64,000 bases of DNA from positions 5,247,501-5,311,500 of the forward strand of contig NZ_BNJI01000001.1 in NCBI RefSeq assembly GCF_016587415.1, in the 5' to 3' direction. Position 1 is the stretch's first letter. Each line of letters starts with the position of its first letter. Shown here piece by piece: positions 53,480 to 62,654 of this stretch. The translations under genes and the position numbers were made by a program. Source of the DNA: Ktedonobacter sp. SOSP1-85 (GTDB lineage Bacteria > Chloroflexota > Ktedonobacteria > Ktedonobacterales > Ktedonobacteraceae). The notes beneath the pieces are model-generated. The model ran no database searches, was not told the DNA's origin, and was given only the letters and a program-made list of their open reading frames with translations.

Positions 53480-54010
53480 ATGTACTGGGACATTGATCCT
53501 TATCACACGCTCGTTGAATTTTCCGTGAAACACCTGATGATTAATGTTGTCAAAGGACGATTTAACGAGGTACAGGGAAGTATTTATCTGGATACCCAGG
53601 AACCAGAAAATTCTTGGGTCAAGGCATCGGTCAACACGGCCAGCCTCTCAACGGGTACTGAGCAGAGAGATATACACCTGCGCTCTGCTGATTTCTTTGA
53701 CGTCGAACAATATCCTACAATTACCTTTGAGAGCACACGGGTCAGGCGCACTACGTCCAAAAGCTGTGTTATCGTTGGTAATCTCATCCTACATGGCATT
53801 ACGCGTACTGTCAGCTTTCAAACTGATTTCAATGGTTACGCACGCGATCCTTTTAGCGATGGCTGGCGACTTGGCCTCCTCTCAGTTGCTACCATCGACC
53901 GGCGCATGTTTGGTATGCACTTCAACCAGGTCTTGGACATGGGCATCTCTCTTGTCGGCTACGACACGCGCATTGAGCTCTGCATAGAAGCCGTCAAGAA
54001 GCCTTCATGA
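53480..54010 (+). CDS. YceI-family lipid-binding-like protein
   Basis: I use the ATG at 53480 (MYWDIDPYHTLVEF) with TAGGAG seven bases upstream. The 176-residue sequence shows the YceI pattern: DPYHTLVEFSVKHLMINVVK, FNEVQGSIYLD, RDIHLRSADFFDVEQYPTI, GNLILHGITRTVSF and IDRRMFGM. YceI proteins form a lipocalin-like barrel that binds polyisoprenoid chains. There is no signal peptide here, so this copy is cytoplasmic. Confidence 0.92.
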   Translation: MYWDIDPYHTLVEFSVKHLMINVVKGRFNEVQGSIYLDTQEPENSWVKASVNTASLSTGTEQRDIHLRSADFFDVEQYPTITFESTRVRRTTSKSCVIVGNLILHGITRTVSFQTDFNGYARDPFSDGWRLGLLSVATIDRRMFGMHFNQVLDMGISLVGYDTRIELCIEAVKKPS

Positions 54011-54016
54011 AAACAA

Positions 54017-55540
54017 CTAAGGTTGCTGTTCCACTTGGGCAGGTGTGGTATTTTTGTCTCGCTTTTTACGTTGGGCTGACGGATAATAGCCAAAGAACTC
54101 GGTGAATACTTTGGTGAAGTGTCGCACACTGTAGTAGCCTACCTGTTCGGCAACCTGTTGGACTTGCAAAGAAGGATTGTTAAGCAGTTCTTTCGCTTTG
54201 AACATGCGAACTTTTGTTACATACCTTACAAAGGTCATTCCTGTTTTCTTATGAAAGAGGGTGCTCAAATAGTTTGGTGATACTCCTAACTTTACAGCGA
54301 TCTGAGCGATGCTAATGTTGGCATGATATTCCTGCTCAATAGTCGCTATGACCCACTCAACCAGGCCAACAGCTTCCTTGTGAGATTGAGTATGTAAGAG
54401 ATGTTCTCCACAGTCCTTCAAGATCTGATACCAGTCGGCAAGGTCTTGTTGAGGGGAAATCTGGCAGGGAAGCATCTGACTGAGGAACTCCGCAACACTT
54501 TTCTTTACGCCGTAGTCAATGGCACGCTCTTCTGCACACGCTTTCATGAAGCGGTCAAGCGTGCTCATGTAGTTTACATACATGCTTTGCCTGTAGTAAT
54601 CGGTCAAGGTATTAACCAGCTTACTTATAGCGAGAAAACGTGGAGTATCTGCATAGGGTAAGAGGTCGCGTTGCTGGATTTTCTTGCCAATCCCGTAAAT
54701 CACTCGCAAGTTAGAAAATTGTTGTAGCCAGTTGAACTGATAGAACAAATCTTTGTAGGATGGACAAACACTTGTTTGTAGCAGCGTCACGTCAAAACCG
54801 GTATCTGGAGGACGATATACAGTTTGCTCAATCTGGTACAGGCAGTTCAGGCAATGCTGCATCCCCTGATCGGCATCTTCTGATCCCCAAGTGCCAATTA
54901 AGGCTATTTCACCATTAGAGAGCACAAAGACCGTCATTTTGAACTCAGGAGTCACCATTTCGTCAATGATAGACTGCACGGTCTGGAGCAGAGAATCCTG
55001 GCGCCTGGCCTTCTCTATCGCTGATAAGGTCGTGTCAATACAAAATATGGTGCCAATGAAGCATGCATGTTGCAGGAGGTCATCCTGTTCTTCCTGCGAT
55101 AGAGGACTAACACCATGATAGATAGCCGTGAGATCCATAGCGAATTGTTTATTGCGATCGAGCAGGTGCTGTCTCTGTTCTCTTGTGACCTTTGTTATGA
55201 TTGTGTGTATCTCTGCCGGATCAATTGGTTTAAGGAGATAGTCGGAGACCCCTATACGTAACGCGTCATGGGCATGCTGGAACTCCGAAAAGCCTGTGAG
55301 GATAAACCAGCGCGTCTGCGGTGAGAGAAGTTTGGCCTGTTTGATAGCCTCCAAACCATTCAGCCTGGGCATTCTAATATCTACGAACGCAAGAAGGGGC
55401 TTGTGGAGACGAGCCAGATCGACCAGCTCTTCGCCATTGATAGCTTCTTTCATAGCTTCTAGGGGAAGACCTGCTTCTTGTAATATGCTTTTTAAGCTCA
55501 TCCGTGCCAGGTGTTCATCGTCAGCAATGAGAATATTCAT
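54017..55540 (-). CDS. YesN-like response regulator with AraC HTH
   Basis: 507 residues. The receiver domain (1-120) has DDEH, phosphoacceptor D in FVDIRMP (about 54) and K in LLKPIDP. A long middle region (about 130-390) matches the YesN/PocR-like insert of unknown role. The C-terminus (about 400-500) is an AraC double HTH: ISIAQIAVKLGVSPNYLSTL and VQQVAEQVGYYSVRHFTKVF. Its ATG overlaps the kinase stop by four bases (ATGA). It probably controls the CUT1-type sugar importer that is divergent from the pair at 57717. Confidence 0.93.
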   Translation of the reverse strand: MNILIADDEHLARMSLKSILQEAGLPLEAMKEAINGEELVDLARLHKPLLAFVDIRMPRLNGLEAIKQAKLLSPQTRWFILTGFSEFQHAHDALRIGVSDYLLKPIDPAEIHTIITKVTREQRQHLLDRNKQFAMDLTAIYHGVSPLSQEEQDDLLQHACFIGTIFCIDTTLSAIEKARRQDSLLQTVQSIIDEMVTPEFKMTVFVLSNGEIALIGTWGSEDADQGMQHCLNCLYQIEQTVYRPPDTGFDVTLLQTSVCPSYKDLFYQFNWLQQFSNLRVIYGIGKKIQQRDLLPYADTPRFLAISKLVNTLTDYYRQSMYVNYMSTLDRFMKACAEERAIDYGVKKSVAEFLSQMLPCQISPQQDLADWYQILKDCGEHLLHTQSHKEAVGLVEWVIATIEQEYHANISIAQIAVKLGVSPNYLSTLFHKKTGMTFVRYVTKVRMFKAKELLNNPSLQVQQVAEQVGYYSVRHFTKVFTEFFGYYPSAQRKKRDKNTTPAQVEQQP

Positions 55541-57285
55541 GTCCTTACCGCCTCGCCTCTGGGAATTTTAATAGCTACGCGTGTTCCTTGACCCACTTGG
55601 CTGTTGATCGTTAGAGAGGCTGCCGCAAAAGCCATTTTCAGGCGCTCGCGTACATTGTTCAGGCCAAGTCCACACCGTTCACGCTGTGCAGCCGTAGAGA
55701 AACCTACTCCATCATCTTCAATCAGGATGTGTATCATGGGTTGCCCGGTCTCTTCATCTAACAACGAGGTCGCACAGACATTCAGGTGACATGGACGGTC
55801 CGAGGGTTCGATACCATGAATCATGGCATTCTCGACCAGGGGTTGTAAAAGAACCTTGGGGAGTATAAAGTCTGCTAGCCCATCTTCACATTGCAGGTGA
55901 TAGGTCAATCTACCCTGAAAGCGAAGTGCCTGAAGCTCACAGTAACGCTTTACGAACAGAAACTCTTCCTTGAGCATGACTTGCTCATCACTATTGAGCA
56001 CATAGCGCAGCAGGCCACTGAGTGCGATAATGGCGCTCTCCAGCGTTTTTCTCTCACCTAAACGGTTGAGGCCAATAAAGCCATTGAGGGTATTGTAAAG
56101 AAAGTGCGGTTGTATTTGCGCCTGGAGCGCATGATATTCGGCATTGCGTTGATTTAATGTCGCGACGTATTCGCGTTCAATGAGTGTATTCAAGCGCGCA
56201 ACCATCGTGTTAAAGGCATTCCCTAGCTGCGCGATTTCATCTTCTCCATCAGTGACAAAGCGCGTGTGCAGATTTCCTTCTTGCACCTGCATCATGGCAA
56301 TAATCATATGTTGAAAAGGCGTGATAATCCAGCGCGAGAGAAAGAAAAATACAAGAAGGGTAATGCAGACCGCGCCGATGGCAAAGCCAATCCCTGTGAT
56401 ATACAGCCAGCGCAATTTCGCGATTATTTCTGCTTGTGAGAGTAATATCACGACTTTCCACTGCGCTGAGGCCGTAGACTGGATAACTGGGATGTAATTA
56501 TCAGTGGCACCCTGGGCACCTGGATCTCTGCGGGCTATTGCGTTTTCCACATTCGTAGAGAGTGGCTGACTGGAGTAAAGAAGTTTTCCGTTTGTACCAA
56601 ATATGGCGATGATCGAACTGACATTCAGTTTGATGCCGTTGACAATATCATGTAATACCACTGTGTCAGCGTCCGCCATTATAACAGCCAGGGGAAGCCC
56701 GGAATCGGGGTCCTTGATCAGCCGCGCGACGGAAAAAACCTGCGTCGCGGTGGACGTTAGCAGATAATCCTGCGAATGTGGATTCACAAAGACAATGTCT
56801 CCGTCGGCTTGGATGGCTTTTCGATACCACTCCTGTTTTGTAAATGGATACCTGGGAACGGGACTGGAGGAGGGATATTTGGACGCCACAAAAACAGAAC
56901 CATCAAGTGGCAAAATAATGGTATTTAAGATGTCTTTTCTGGTAATGCGCAGGTAATTAGGAAGGGTGCTATATAGGGCCTGGTCCGCGATGAGCTGCTG
57001 GTAAGGTGTCGCGTGTGCATACTCGTTGCTCGCCTTGAGTTTAAGCGCATACATCACCTCGCTATTGAGATAAGGGGTCAGGGTCAGGCGGTCTAAGTCA
57101 TCGAGGTAGGTATCAATGTTGCGCGATACTGCTGTCAATGTAGCGGTAGTCAAGGTTTGCGTATCTTGGGTGATGACCCCCTCGGTATAGCTGGGCATCG
57201 CAAAAACAATAACGACCAGGGGTATAACAGTCGTCAACAGATACAAGACTGACAGCTTCATCCGCAATGATTTTGTGAACTTCAT
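55537..57285 (-). CDS. YesM-like sensor histidine kinase
   Basis: I start at the ATG at 57285 (MKFTKSLRMKLSVLYLL) with AGGAAGAGG upstream; the ORF extends to 57459 without an RBS. 582 residues: transmembrane segment near 13-35, an extracytoplasmic dCache-like sensor (about 40-285), a second transmembrane segment (about 292-318), HAMP (about 320-370), and the His_kinase domain with QAQIQPHFLYNTLNGF (His near 400), N box PLVENAMIHGI and G box DDGVGF. This is the layout of kinases that sense carbohydrates outside the cell. The partner is the YesN-like gene. Confidence 0.93.
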   Translation of the reverse strand: MKFTKSLRMKLSVLYLLTTVIPLVVIVFAMPSYTEGVITQDTQTLTTATLTAVSRNIDTYLDDLDRLTLTPYLNSEVMYALKLKASNEYAHATPYQQLIADQALYSTLPNYLRITRKDILNTIILPLDGSVFVASKYPSSSPVPRYPFTKQEWYRKAIQADGDIVFVNPHSQDYLLTSTATQVFSVARLIKDPDSGLPLAVIMADADTVVLHDIVNGIKLNVSSIIAIFGTNGKLLYSSQPLSTNVENAIARRDPGAQGATDNYIPVIQSTASAQWKVVILLSQAEIIAKLRWLYITGIGFAIGAVCITLLVFFFLSRWIITPFQHMIIAMMQVQEGNLHTRFVTDGEDEIAQLGNAFNTMVARLNTLIEREYVATLNQRNAEYHALQAQIQPHFLYNTLNGFIGLNRLGERKTLESAIIALSGLLRYVLNSDEQVMLKEEFLFVKRYCELQALRFQGRLTYHLQCEDGLADFILPKVLLQPLVENAMIHGIEPSDRPCHLNVCATSLLDEETGQPMIHILIEDDGVGFSTAAQRERCGLGLNNVRERLKMAFAAASLTINSQVGQGTRVAIKIPRGEAVRT

Positions 57286-57716
57286 CGCCTCTTCCTTGCA
57301 AACGATGTTCAGCCAATTCACAGGACTTCTCGCCACTACATGACTCTTCAGGTATGGACGTGTGGGTAGGAATGCCGTGAGCAAGAATATATCTGAAGTA
57401 GTTACCCCAATGAAGAGAAATGAGCGCGCATATCGTAGTTTTACAGCATACACAAACACAATAATACAGATTAATCTTTTATCAGGTCCTGAAGTGAATG
57501 GTAGCTGATCGTTTATCTGTTGTCAAGAAGCAAGCGGCCAGTAATAGAGGTGGCTATTATACAAAGCTCTTAAGGCACTTCAACGTTATTGTACATTTTT
57601 CTGGAGAGTACATCTGCTGGCGTATCCAGTATTTCCTGGAGCCAGGTGCAGTGGTTTATATGGGCTGTCCAGGCTCGTTGAGCTTACTCTCCAGGGAAAG
57701 AACAGGAGAGGCATTT
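57286..57716. promoter_or_regulatory. Divergent promoter region, yesM-like gene and sugar importer
   Basis: 431 bp. AT-rich around 57455-57485 and 57545-57600. No clear palindrome was seen. The AraC-type regulator would be expected to bind here, upstream of the solute-binding gene. Confidence 0.4.
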
Positions 57717-58979
57717 ATGCGGCGTCGCACATTACAAGCCATGATGGCAGGTTTTTGTCTTCTGCTCTGTTTATTGAGTGCTTGTGGTTCAGGTGGCGGT
57801 GGCTCTAATGGAGGCACTGTTACGCTGACGCTGGAGACAAACGTAACAGATGCTGAAGCGCAGGCAATTGAAACGCTTACGCAAAAATTTACCCAACTGC
57901 ACCCTACTATTAAAGTTGACGTGACCGCGCCAGGGGCGGACTATGAAAATATTATGAAGGTGAAGATGGCCTCAAAGCATCTACCAGACATATTTTCGAC
58001 GCATGGATGGGCAAAGATTCGCTATGGGAACTTCCTGGCTGATCTGCGCGATAGGCCATGGGCTAGCCATTTGAGCCCAACCATCAAGGATAACATTACT
58101 GATTCCAGCGGAAAGGTCTATGTCCTACCAATCGATGAGGACAAATCGGGCCTAATGTTTAACTCCGACGTTTTAAAGCAATACGGGATTGCCATCCCTG
58201 AGACCTATGATGAACTTGTCACAGCCTGTCAGACGATCAATGAGAAGAGTCACGGGCAGGTGACGCCAATGCATATCGGCGGTGCGGATTCATGGCCATT
58301 AGGAAACTACTTCGACTATTTTTCAACGTCACTCCTTATCAGCCCACAGAAGAACTACACAACAGATCTACTCAATGGCACCTTCGATTGGTCGCATTAT
58401 ACGCCGCTCGCACAGGATTTTCTGGATCTGCAGAAAAAGGGGTGTTTGAATAAAGATGTGCTGACCGCGAAGTACAGTGATTCGGCACAAGCTCTGGCGC
58501 AGGGAAAAGCGGCCTTTGGCTTCTATGGCTCGTACATTGTTGATGAGGCAAAGAAGGTGAACCCCAATGTCCATCTTGGACTGATGCCTATTCCCGCCAT
58601 GGTTGCGGGAGATCAACCAAGTTTTGCCGGTGGTGAAAGAACAACTCTAGGGATATGGAAAGACTCTCCTCACCTGCAAGAAGCCAAGCAGTTACTGGAC
58701 TTCATGGCACAGCCTGAGAATATCAAGTATCTCGCGAAAACTGGCGAGGCACCGGCAGGACTGCAAGGCATTCAGGTGGATCTTGGTGAAATGACTCAAT
58801 ACTATCAAAAATACAGTTCGACGCCTGTGTATCCATACTTTGATCGCGTCTACTTGCCGAATGGGATGTGGGACCCGCTCTGTAAGAATGCACAGAATAT
58901 GCTGGCGGGGGCAATCACGCCCAGCCAATATTCCGCGAATTTGAAACAAGAGTATGACCGGCTTAAAGGGTCTCATTAG
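57717..58979 (+). CDS. Extracellular solute-binding lipoprotein (CUT1 type)
   Basis: I choose the ATG at 57717 (AGGAG eight bases before); the ORF extends 73 residues upstream with no support. The signal peptide ends in lipobox LLSAC (Cys24), then a Gly/Ser linker. The mature 395 residues match solute-binding protein family 1: TLTLETNVTDAEAQAIETLT, TLTQKFTQLHPTIKVDVTAP (about 52-71), LADLRDRPW, GKAAFGFYGSYIV (about 260-275). It should bind an oligosaccharide and pass it to the permeases at 59190 and 60155. No ATPase gene is adjacent, as is common for CUT1 systems that share a MalK. Confidence 0.92.
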   Translation: MRRRTLQAMMAGFCLLLCLLSACGSGGGGSNGGTVTLTLETNVTDAEAQAIETLTQKFTQLHPTIKVDVTAPGADYENIMKVKMASKHLPDIFSTHGWAKIRYGNFLADLRDRPWASHLSPTIKDNITDSSGKVYVLPIDEDKSGLMFNSDVLKQYGIAIPETYDELVTACQTINEKSHGQVTPMHIGGADSWPLGNYFDYFSTSLLISPQKNYTTDLLNGTFDWSHYTPLAQDFLDLQKKGCLNKDVLTAKYSDSAQALAQGKAAFGFYGSYIVDEAKKVNPNVHLGLMPIPAMVAGDQPSFAGGERTTLGIWKDSPHLQEAKQLLDFMAQPENIKYLAKTGEAPAGLQGIQVDLGEMTQYYQKYSSTPVYPYFDRVYLPNGMWDPLCKNAQNMLAGAITPSQYSANLKQEYDRLKGSH

Positions 58980-59063
58980 TTGAGATTCTGAAGCCAAACA
59001 TGCTCACCTCCAAATATTCACATCTACGTTGGCTTGCTGTGCTCCTCGCGCGTCTCTGGCGCT

Positions 59064-59124
59064 CCAGGGATCAGGATGCTGGTGGTTGGGCTTGCAACTT
59101 CACCACCGGCATCCTGATCCTTGG
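59064..59124 (+). promoter_or_regulatory. Stable stem-loop between solute-binding and permease genes
   Basis: The arms CCAGGGATCAGGATGCTGGTGG and CCACCGGCATCCTGATCCTTGG (each written here without its end bases in the stem: GATCAGGATGC and GCATCCTGATC) enclose about 17 bases. There is no T run. Such hairpins often protect the upstream mRNA and reduce permease expression relative to the binding protein. Confidence 0.6.
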
Positions 59125-59189
59125 GAGGGAGGGGCGCGCAGAGAGCTTTCCAGATAGGAAAGCTCGCGGACAACAATTTGGGATGACGC

Positions 59190-60158
59190 ATGTATCACAC
59201 GGCTTCTAGTAGTGAGGAGTTAACAGTGCGTTTTCAGGCTCAACTGCGACTGGCAAAACCGCGATTATTAACACAAGCTCACAAGGGGAAAAAACGAAAG
59301 ACCTGGTTGGTTAACCTCATGTATGTGCCCGCGCTCATCCTGTTAGCGGTATTTATTTTCTATCCCTTTTTACAGGGCATTCGTCTCTCCTTTACCAACT
59401 GGGATGGCTATTCTGATGAGATGCAGTGGGTAGGTTGGTTGCAATTTCGTCGCATACTGACTGATGCAGACATTCTCCATACGATTGTGAATACCCTGAT
59501 TTATGGGCTGGGTAGCACCCTGCTACAAAATATTTTTGGCCTGGCTTATGCACTGTTTTTAGACCGCAAAGTGCGCGGACAGGGAATTGTCCGCACCATC
59601 ATATACCTTCCAATTATCATTAGCCCACTGATTATGGGGTACATTGGCTACTTTTTCTTCCAATATGACGGTGGTGCTGTCAATGACATTCTGAAAATAT
59701 TTGGCAATCCTCCACGCGACTGGTTGAGTAATGGCACGCTCGCTGTTTGGATCATCACTTTTGTCAATTCCTATCAATACGTTGGGATTGCCATGCTGAT
59801 TTACCTCGCTGGGCTACAAGCTATCCCCAAGGAGTATTTAGAAGCTGCCGCGCTCGATGGAGCTTCCTCATTTGGTCGTTTCAAAGATGTGACGCTACCT
59901 CTTCTCATGCCTTCGGTAACTATTAGCATTGTTTACAACATTATAGGTGGCTTAAAACTATTTGACATCATTGTTGCCTTGACCCAAGGTGGACCAGGCT
60001 ATGCTTCGCAGTCTCTCTCAACCATGATGTACAATCTCTACTTTGCGCGCCAGGATGCTGGGTACGCAGCAACAATGGGGATCGTGATGTTTCTTCTCAT
60101 CAGCATTATCAGCATCTTCTCATTACGCTCTCTCAGAGGAAAGGAAGTGCAGCTATGA
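59190..60158 (+). CDS. ABC sugar permease, MalF/UgpA-like
   Basis: 322 residues. The ATG at 59190 has GGGA before it; a GTG 12 codons later has a better AGGAG, so the true N-terminus is uncertain. Six transmembrane helices begin at about 42-62. The EAA loop reads EYLEAAALDGASSFGRF with KDVTLPLLMP (about 218-245). It pairs with the next gene in a CUT1-type importer. The hydrophilic N-terminal segment (KGKKRKTW) is cytoplasmic. The genes overlap by four bases (ATGA). Confidence 0.92.
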   Translation: MYHTASSSEELTVRFQAQLRLAKPRLLTQAHKGKKRKTWLVNLMYVPALILLAVFIFYPFLQGIRLSFTNWDGYSDEMQWVGWLQFRRILTDADILHTIVNTLIYGLGSTLLQNIFGLAYALFLDRKVRGQGIVRTIIYLPIIISPLIMGYIGYFFFQYDGGAVNDILKIFGNPPRDWLSNGTLAVWIITFVNSYQYVGIAMLIYLAGLQAIPKEYLEAAALDGASSFGRFKDVTLPLLMPSVTISIVYNIIGGLKLFDIIVALTQGGPGYASQSLSTMMYNLYFARQDAGYAATMGIVMFLLISIISIFSLRSLRGKEVQL

Positions 60159-60964
60159 CGAAAAAGATCTCTCTGGGGGCGCTTACGGTCTTTATTGGCC
60201 TGATACATAGTATTCCCTTTTTTATTCTAGTCAATATTGCCTTTAAGTCGCCGAATGATACCAGTTCGAAGTGGATAACCCCCACTTACTGGTTCTTCGA
60301 CAATTTTGTCAATGCCTGGCAAAGTGCGCACCTGGATCAAGCGCTACTCAATACCTCTCTCATTACAGTTGTATCGGTGATCCTGGTCGTACTTATTGGC
60401 GCCGCGGCTGCCTATCCACTGGCACGCTTCCCAAGCCGCTGGAATAACTTCGTCTATACGCTCTGCATTGCGTCTATGATTGTCCCCGGCCTCACCATCC
60501 TGGTGAGCCTGTACAAGCTCCTGGTGGATATCAACGGAATCGATACCTACTGGGCAATTATCCTTGTTCAGGTCACGTTCTTCTTGCCGCTCACTATATT
60601 CCTCTATACCGGTTTCCTGCGCACGATACCGCGGGAATTAGATGAGGCCGCGCTTATTGATGGGTGCAATAGCTTTACCGTTTTCTTTCACGTGCTGCTC
60701 CCCCTCTTAAAGCCTGTGACGGCAACGGTGATTATTCTGGCTGGGCTTGCCATCTGGAACGATTACCAGTTCTCTGTATTTTTCCTTCAGAAACCAGAGG
60801 TACAAACCTTTCCTGTGGCCCTGGCGGCTTTCTTCTCTCAGTACCATAATAATGTCAACTGGGCGGCTGCGGGTTGCCTGATAAGTATGTTGCCAGCGGT
60901 ATTCCTCTTCCTATTCTTGCAACGGTATTTCATCAGGGGGTTGACGGATGGTGTGCTGAAATAG
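60155..60964 (+). CDS. ABC sugar permease, MalG/UgpE-like
   Basis: 269 residues with six transmembrane helices. The EAA loop is ELDEAALIDGCNSFTVF with HVLLPLLKP (about 163-190). The start overlaps the previous gene (ATGA). It completes the importer; the operon ends here, and no ATPase gene follows. A GC-rich hairpin lies 76 bp after the stop. Confidence 0.92.
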   Translation: MTKKISLGALTVFIGLIHSIPFFILVNIAFKSPNDTSSKWITPTYWFFDNFVNAWQSAHLDQALLNTSLITVVSVILVVLIGAAAAYPLARFPSRWNNFVYTLCIASMIVPGLTILVSLYKLLVDINGIDTYWAIILVQVTFFLPLTIFLYTGFLRTIPRELDEAALIDGCNSFTVFFHVLLPLLKPVTATVIILAGLAIWNDYQFSVFFLQKPEVQTFPVALAAFFSQYHNNVNWAAAGCLISMLPAVFLFLFLQRYFIRGLTDGVLK

Positions 60965-61040
60965 CCGCTATAGCCACAATTTCTATCCTAAGAGCGGAAA
61001 CGGACATATTGGTGAGATATCCTCCTTGTGGAAAACGACG

Positions 61041-61082
61041 GGAACCTCGCCAGGACCGACACGCCGGTCCTGGCGAGGTTCC
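61041..61082. terminator. GC-rich hairpin between convergent genes
   Basis: The arms GGAACCTCGCCAGGACC and GGTCCTGGCGAGGTTCC (17 bp, perfect) enclose eight bases. It lies between the permease stop (60964) and the ABM gene stop (61127), and acts at most as a T-less bidirectional terminator. Confidence 0.65.
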
Positions 61083-61126
61083 CAACCACAGATGTTTCCT
61101 TCGGCACATAACGATCTTTAGAGTCT

Positions 61127-61429
61127 CTATCCAGGAAGCTTGGCTGCCAGGATATCAACCTTCTCCATGACCAGTGACCCTTCGACAAACTGTTCGGAAG
61201 CTCTCGCCTGCAACTGCGCCGCACGGGCATTGAAGTGTGCGAGCCTTCCTTCTTCGTCGGGGAAGGCATCGAAGACGCCGAACGTCGAGGGTCCCAGGCG
61301 GATCGCGAACCAGGCGGTCGTTGCTGGCTCCTCCTGGATTGCTGCCAACGCTTCTTTGAGGGCGCGCTCGACATCCGCCTCTTTTCCGGGCTTTGCCTCA
61401 TATCGAATGAGAAACCCTACAGTCACCAT
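61127..61429 (-). CDS. Antibiotic biosynthesis monooxygenase (ABM) domain protein, copy 2
   Basis: 100 residues, homologous over its whole length to the gene at 34320: VGFLIRYEAKPGKEADVERA, TTAWFAIRLGPSTFGVFDAF and SLVMEKVDILAAKLPG. The ATG is preceded by AAAAAGGAGA. It is divergent from the truncated MmyB-type regulator at 61726 with the same 36-bp operator between, so the module is a duplicate of the one at 33.2-34.6 kb. It appears intact and probably functional, with control possibly by the intact regulator in trans. Confidence 0.88.
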   Translation of the reverse strand: MVTVGFLIRYEAKPGKEADVERALKEALAAIQEEPATTAWFAIRLGPSTFGVFDAFPDEEGRLAHFNARAAQLQARASEQFVEGSLVMEKVDILAAKLPG

Positions 61430-61627
61430 GTTATATCTCCTTTTTCTCTTGCATTTGCACTAGGTGTCTGAAATCCCACATGAACGTGAGCTTGTCTTTC
61501 TCGCAAGAACAGCTCTCGCTCATTGGTAGGTGAAGCTTCTGCTGGTCCTCTTGGAGAGAGCCTCTTCCAGGCAGTCACGCGCATTGGGCCATTTTCTGCT
61601 CACAGGGAAGAGTATACTAGGGGAAAT

Positions 61628-61663
61628 GTGTTGTACCAAGTGTAAAACTACACCTGGATTGGC
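61628..61663. promoter_or_regulatory. Operator block, copy 2
   Basis: Identical to 34171-34206 in reverse orientation; the palindromic core is at 61636-61657 (CCAAGTGTA-AAAC-TACACCTGG). It lies 63 bp before the truncated regulator start, and the ABM gene is divergent from it. In copy 1 it stands in the same relation to the intact regulator. Confidence 0.75.
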
Positions 61664-61725
61664 AAGAGATCGTCCCGCCTGTTTGTGGATCGGGTCTCTC
61701 CCAGTTCCAACAGCAGGAGAGAGGT

Positions 61726-61824
61726 ATGATGAACATCGAACCTGACGCTTCTCACACGCCAGATGTGCTGCGTGATGTCCTTGGCGAGGGTGCAACTAAT
61801 TCATTTGCAGAAGTCGAGCATTGA
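61726..61824 (+). pseudogene. Truncated start of an MmyB-type regulator
   Basis: Behind GGAGAGAGG the frame reads MMNIEPDASHTPDVLRDVLGE and stops after 32 codons. The spacing and pattern (xDVLxDxLxE) match the first 20 residues of the regulator at 33160 (SNVLHDTLEE). The rest of the gene is missing; the nucleotidyltransferase gene starts 51 bp later. It is a deletion remnant of the duplicated module. Confidence 0.65.
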
Positions 61825-61874
61825 GAGATTTGGTTCGATTGAGCGCAAATCCATGGATAAGGAGATCAAAACCT

Positions 61875-62606
61875 ATGAAAGGAGATGCTGATTTGTTGTA
61901 TCAGACCCTCCTGCAAGAGATAATCGAAGAGGCATCTGGGCAGGAAGAGATCATTGGCATCCTGCTCACTGGCTCCGTCGCGAGAGGTGATGCCTTGCCG
62001 GGAGCCGATCTTGACCTACGCTTCATTCTTACTCCAGGTGCCAGGCGCGCGTTTCATAGAGGGCTGCGCCAGGGGGTTCTGGTTGAACAGGAATATGCTG
62101 ATGCGGCAGGAACTCAGTACAAACTCGAAACGAACCCAATGGAAGTCTATGCCTATCTAGATGGTTGTATCCTCTTTGATCCGCAGGGAATCCTTGCGCT
62201 CCTGAAAGAACAGGCGCAAAGACGTTTTGAGACCTACCGGATCTCTGAACAAGAGCGGGAGAAAATCACCTCCTGGCTAGAGGCTGCTCGCTTCAAAATA
62301 CGTGTAGCTGAGAGAGGGGGTCATCTGTTGAAAGCAGCTTTCGTGGCTGGGACAGTTTCTTGGCAGGTTATCGAGGGGCTATGGGCTGCAAATAACAGGC
62401 CTCTTCCACCTAACGGATCAATCTGGGCGCACCTCGAGGATTTATCACAAGGACCTCCTGATGTCGAAGAGCGGCTAAAACAATTCTTTTGTGGGGAAAC
62501 TAAGCAGCGTGTGGAGGTTGCTCTAGAGCTTCTTGACTGGATTTTGCTGTACTTGGATAGTGAGGGAAAAACTTCTCTTCCGCTTGAGCCAGGGGTGCAA
62601 GATTGA
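61875..62606 (+). CDS. Nucleotidyltransferase-domain protein
   Basis: I start at the ATG at 61875 with AAGGAG ten bases upstream; the ORF extends 18 residues further. 243 residues: an antibiotic-NTP-transferase-type domain with GSVARGDALPGADLDLRF, the GS and the DxD (Asp-Leu-Asp) motif of the family (about 33-50), and a C-terminal helical part (about 125-235). Relatives include aminoglycoside nucleotidyltransferases and MNT/HEPN antitoxins. No HEPN partner gene is adjacent. The substrate is unknown. Confidence 0.85.
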   Translation: MKGDADLLYQTLLQEIIEEASGQEEIIGILLTGSVARGDALPGADLDLRFILTPGARRAFHRGLRQGVLVEQEYADAAGTQYKLETNPMEVYAYLDGCILFDPQGILALLKEQAQRRFETYRISEQEREKITSWLEAARFKIRVAERGGHLLKAAFVAGTVSWQVIEGLWAANNRPLPPNGSIWAHLEDLSQGPPDVEERLKQFFCGETKQRVEVALELLDWILLYLDSEGKTSLPLEPGVQD

Positions 62607-62654
62607 TTGGTACAATCAATCTTGCATTTGAGTATGCAGATACCCTCAAGCTGA

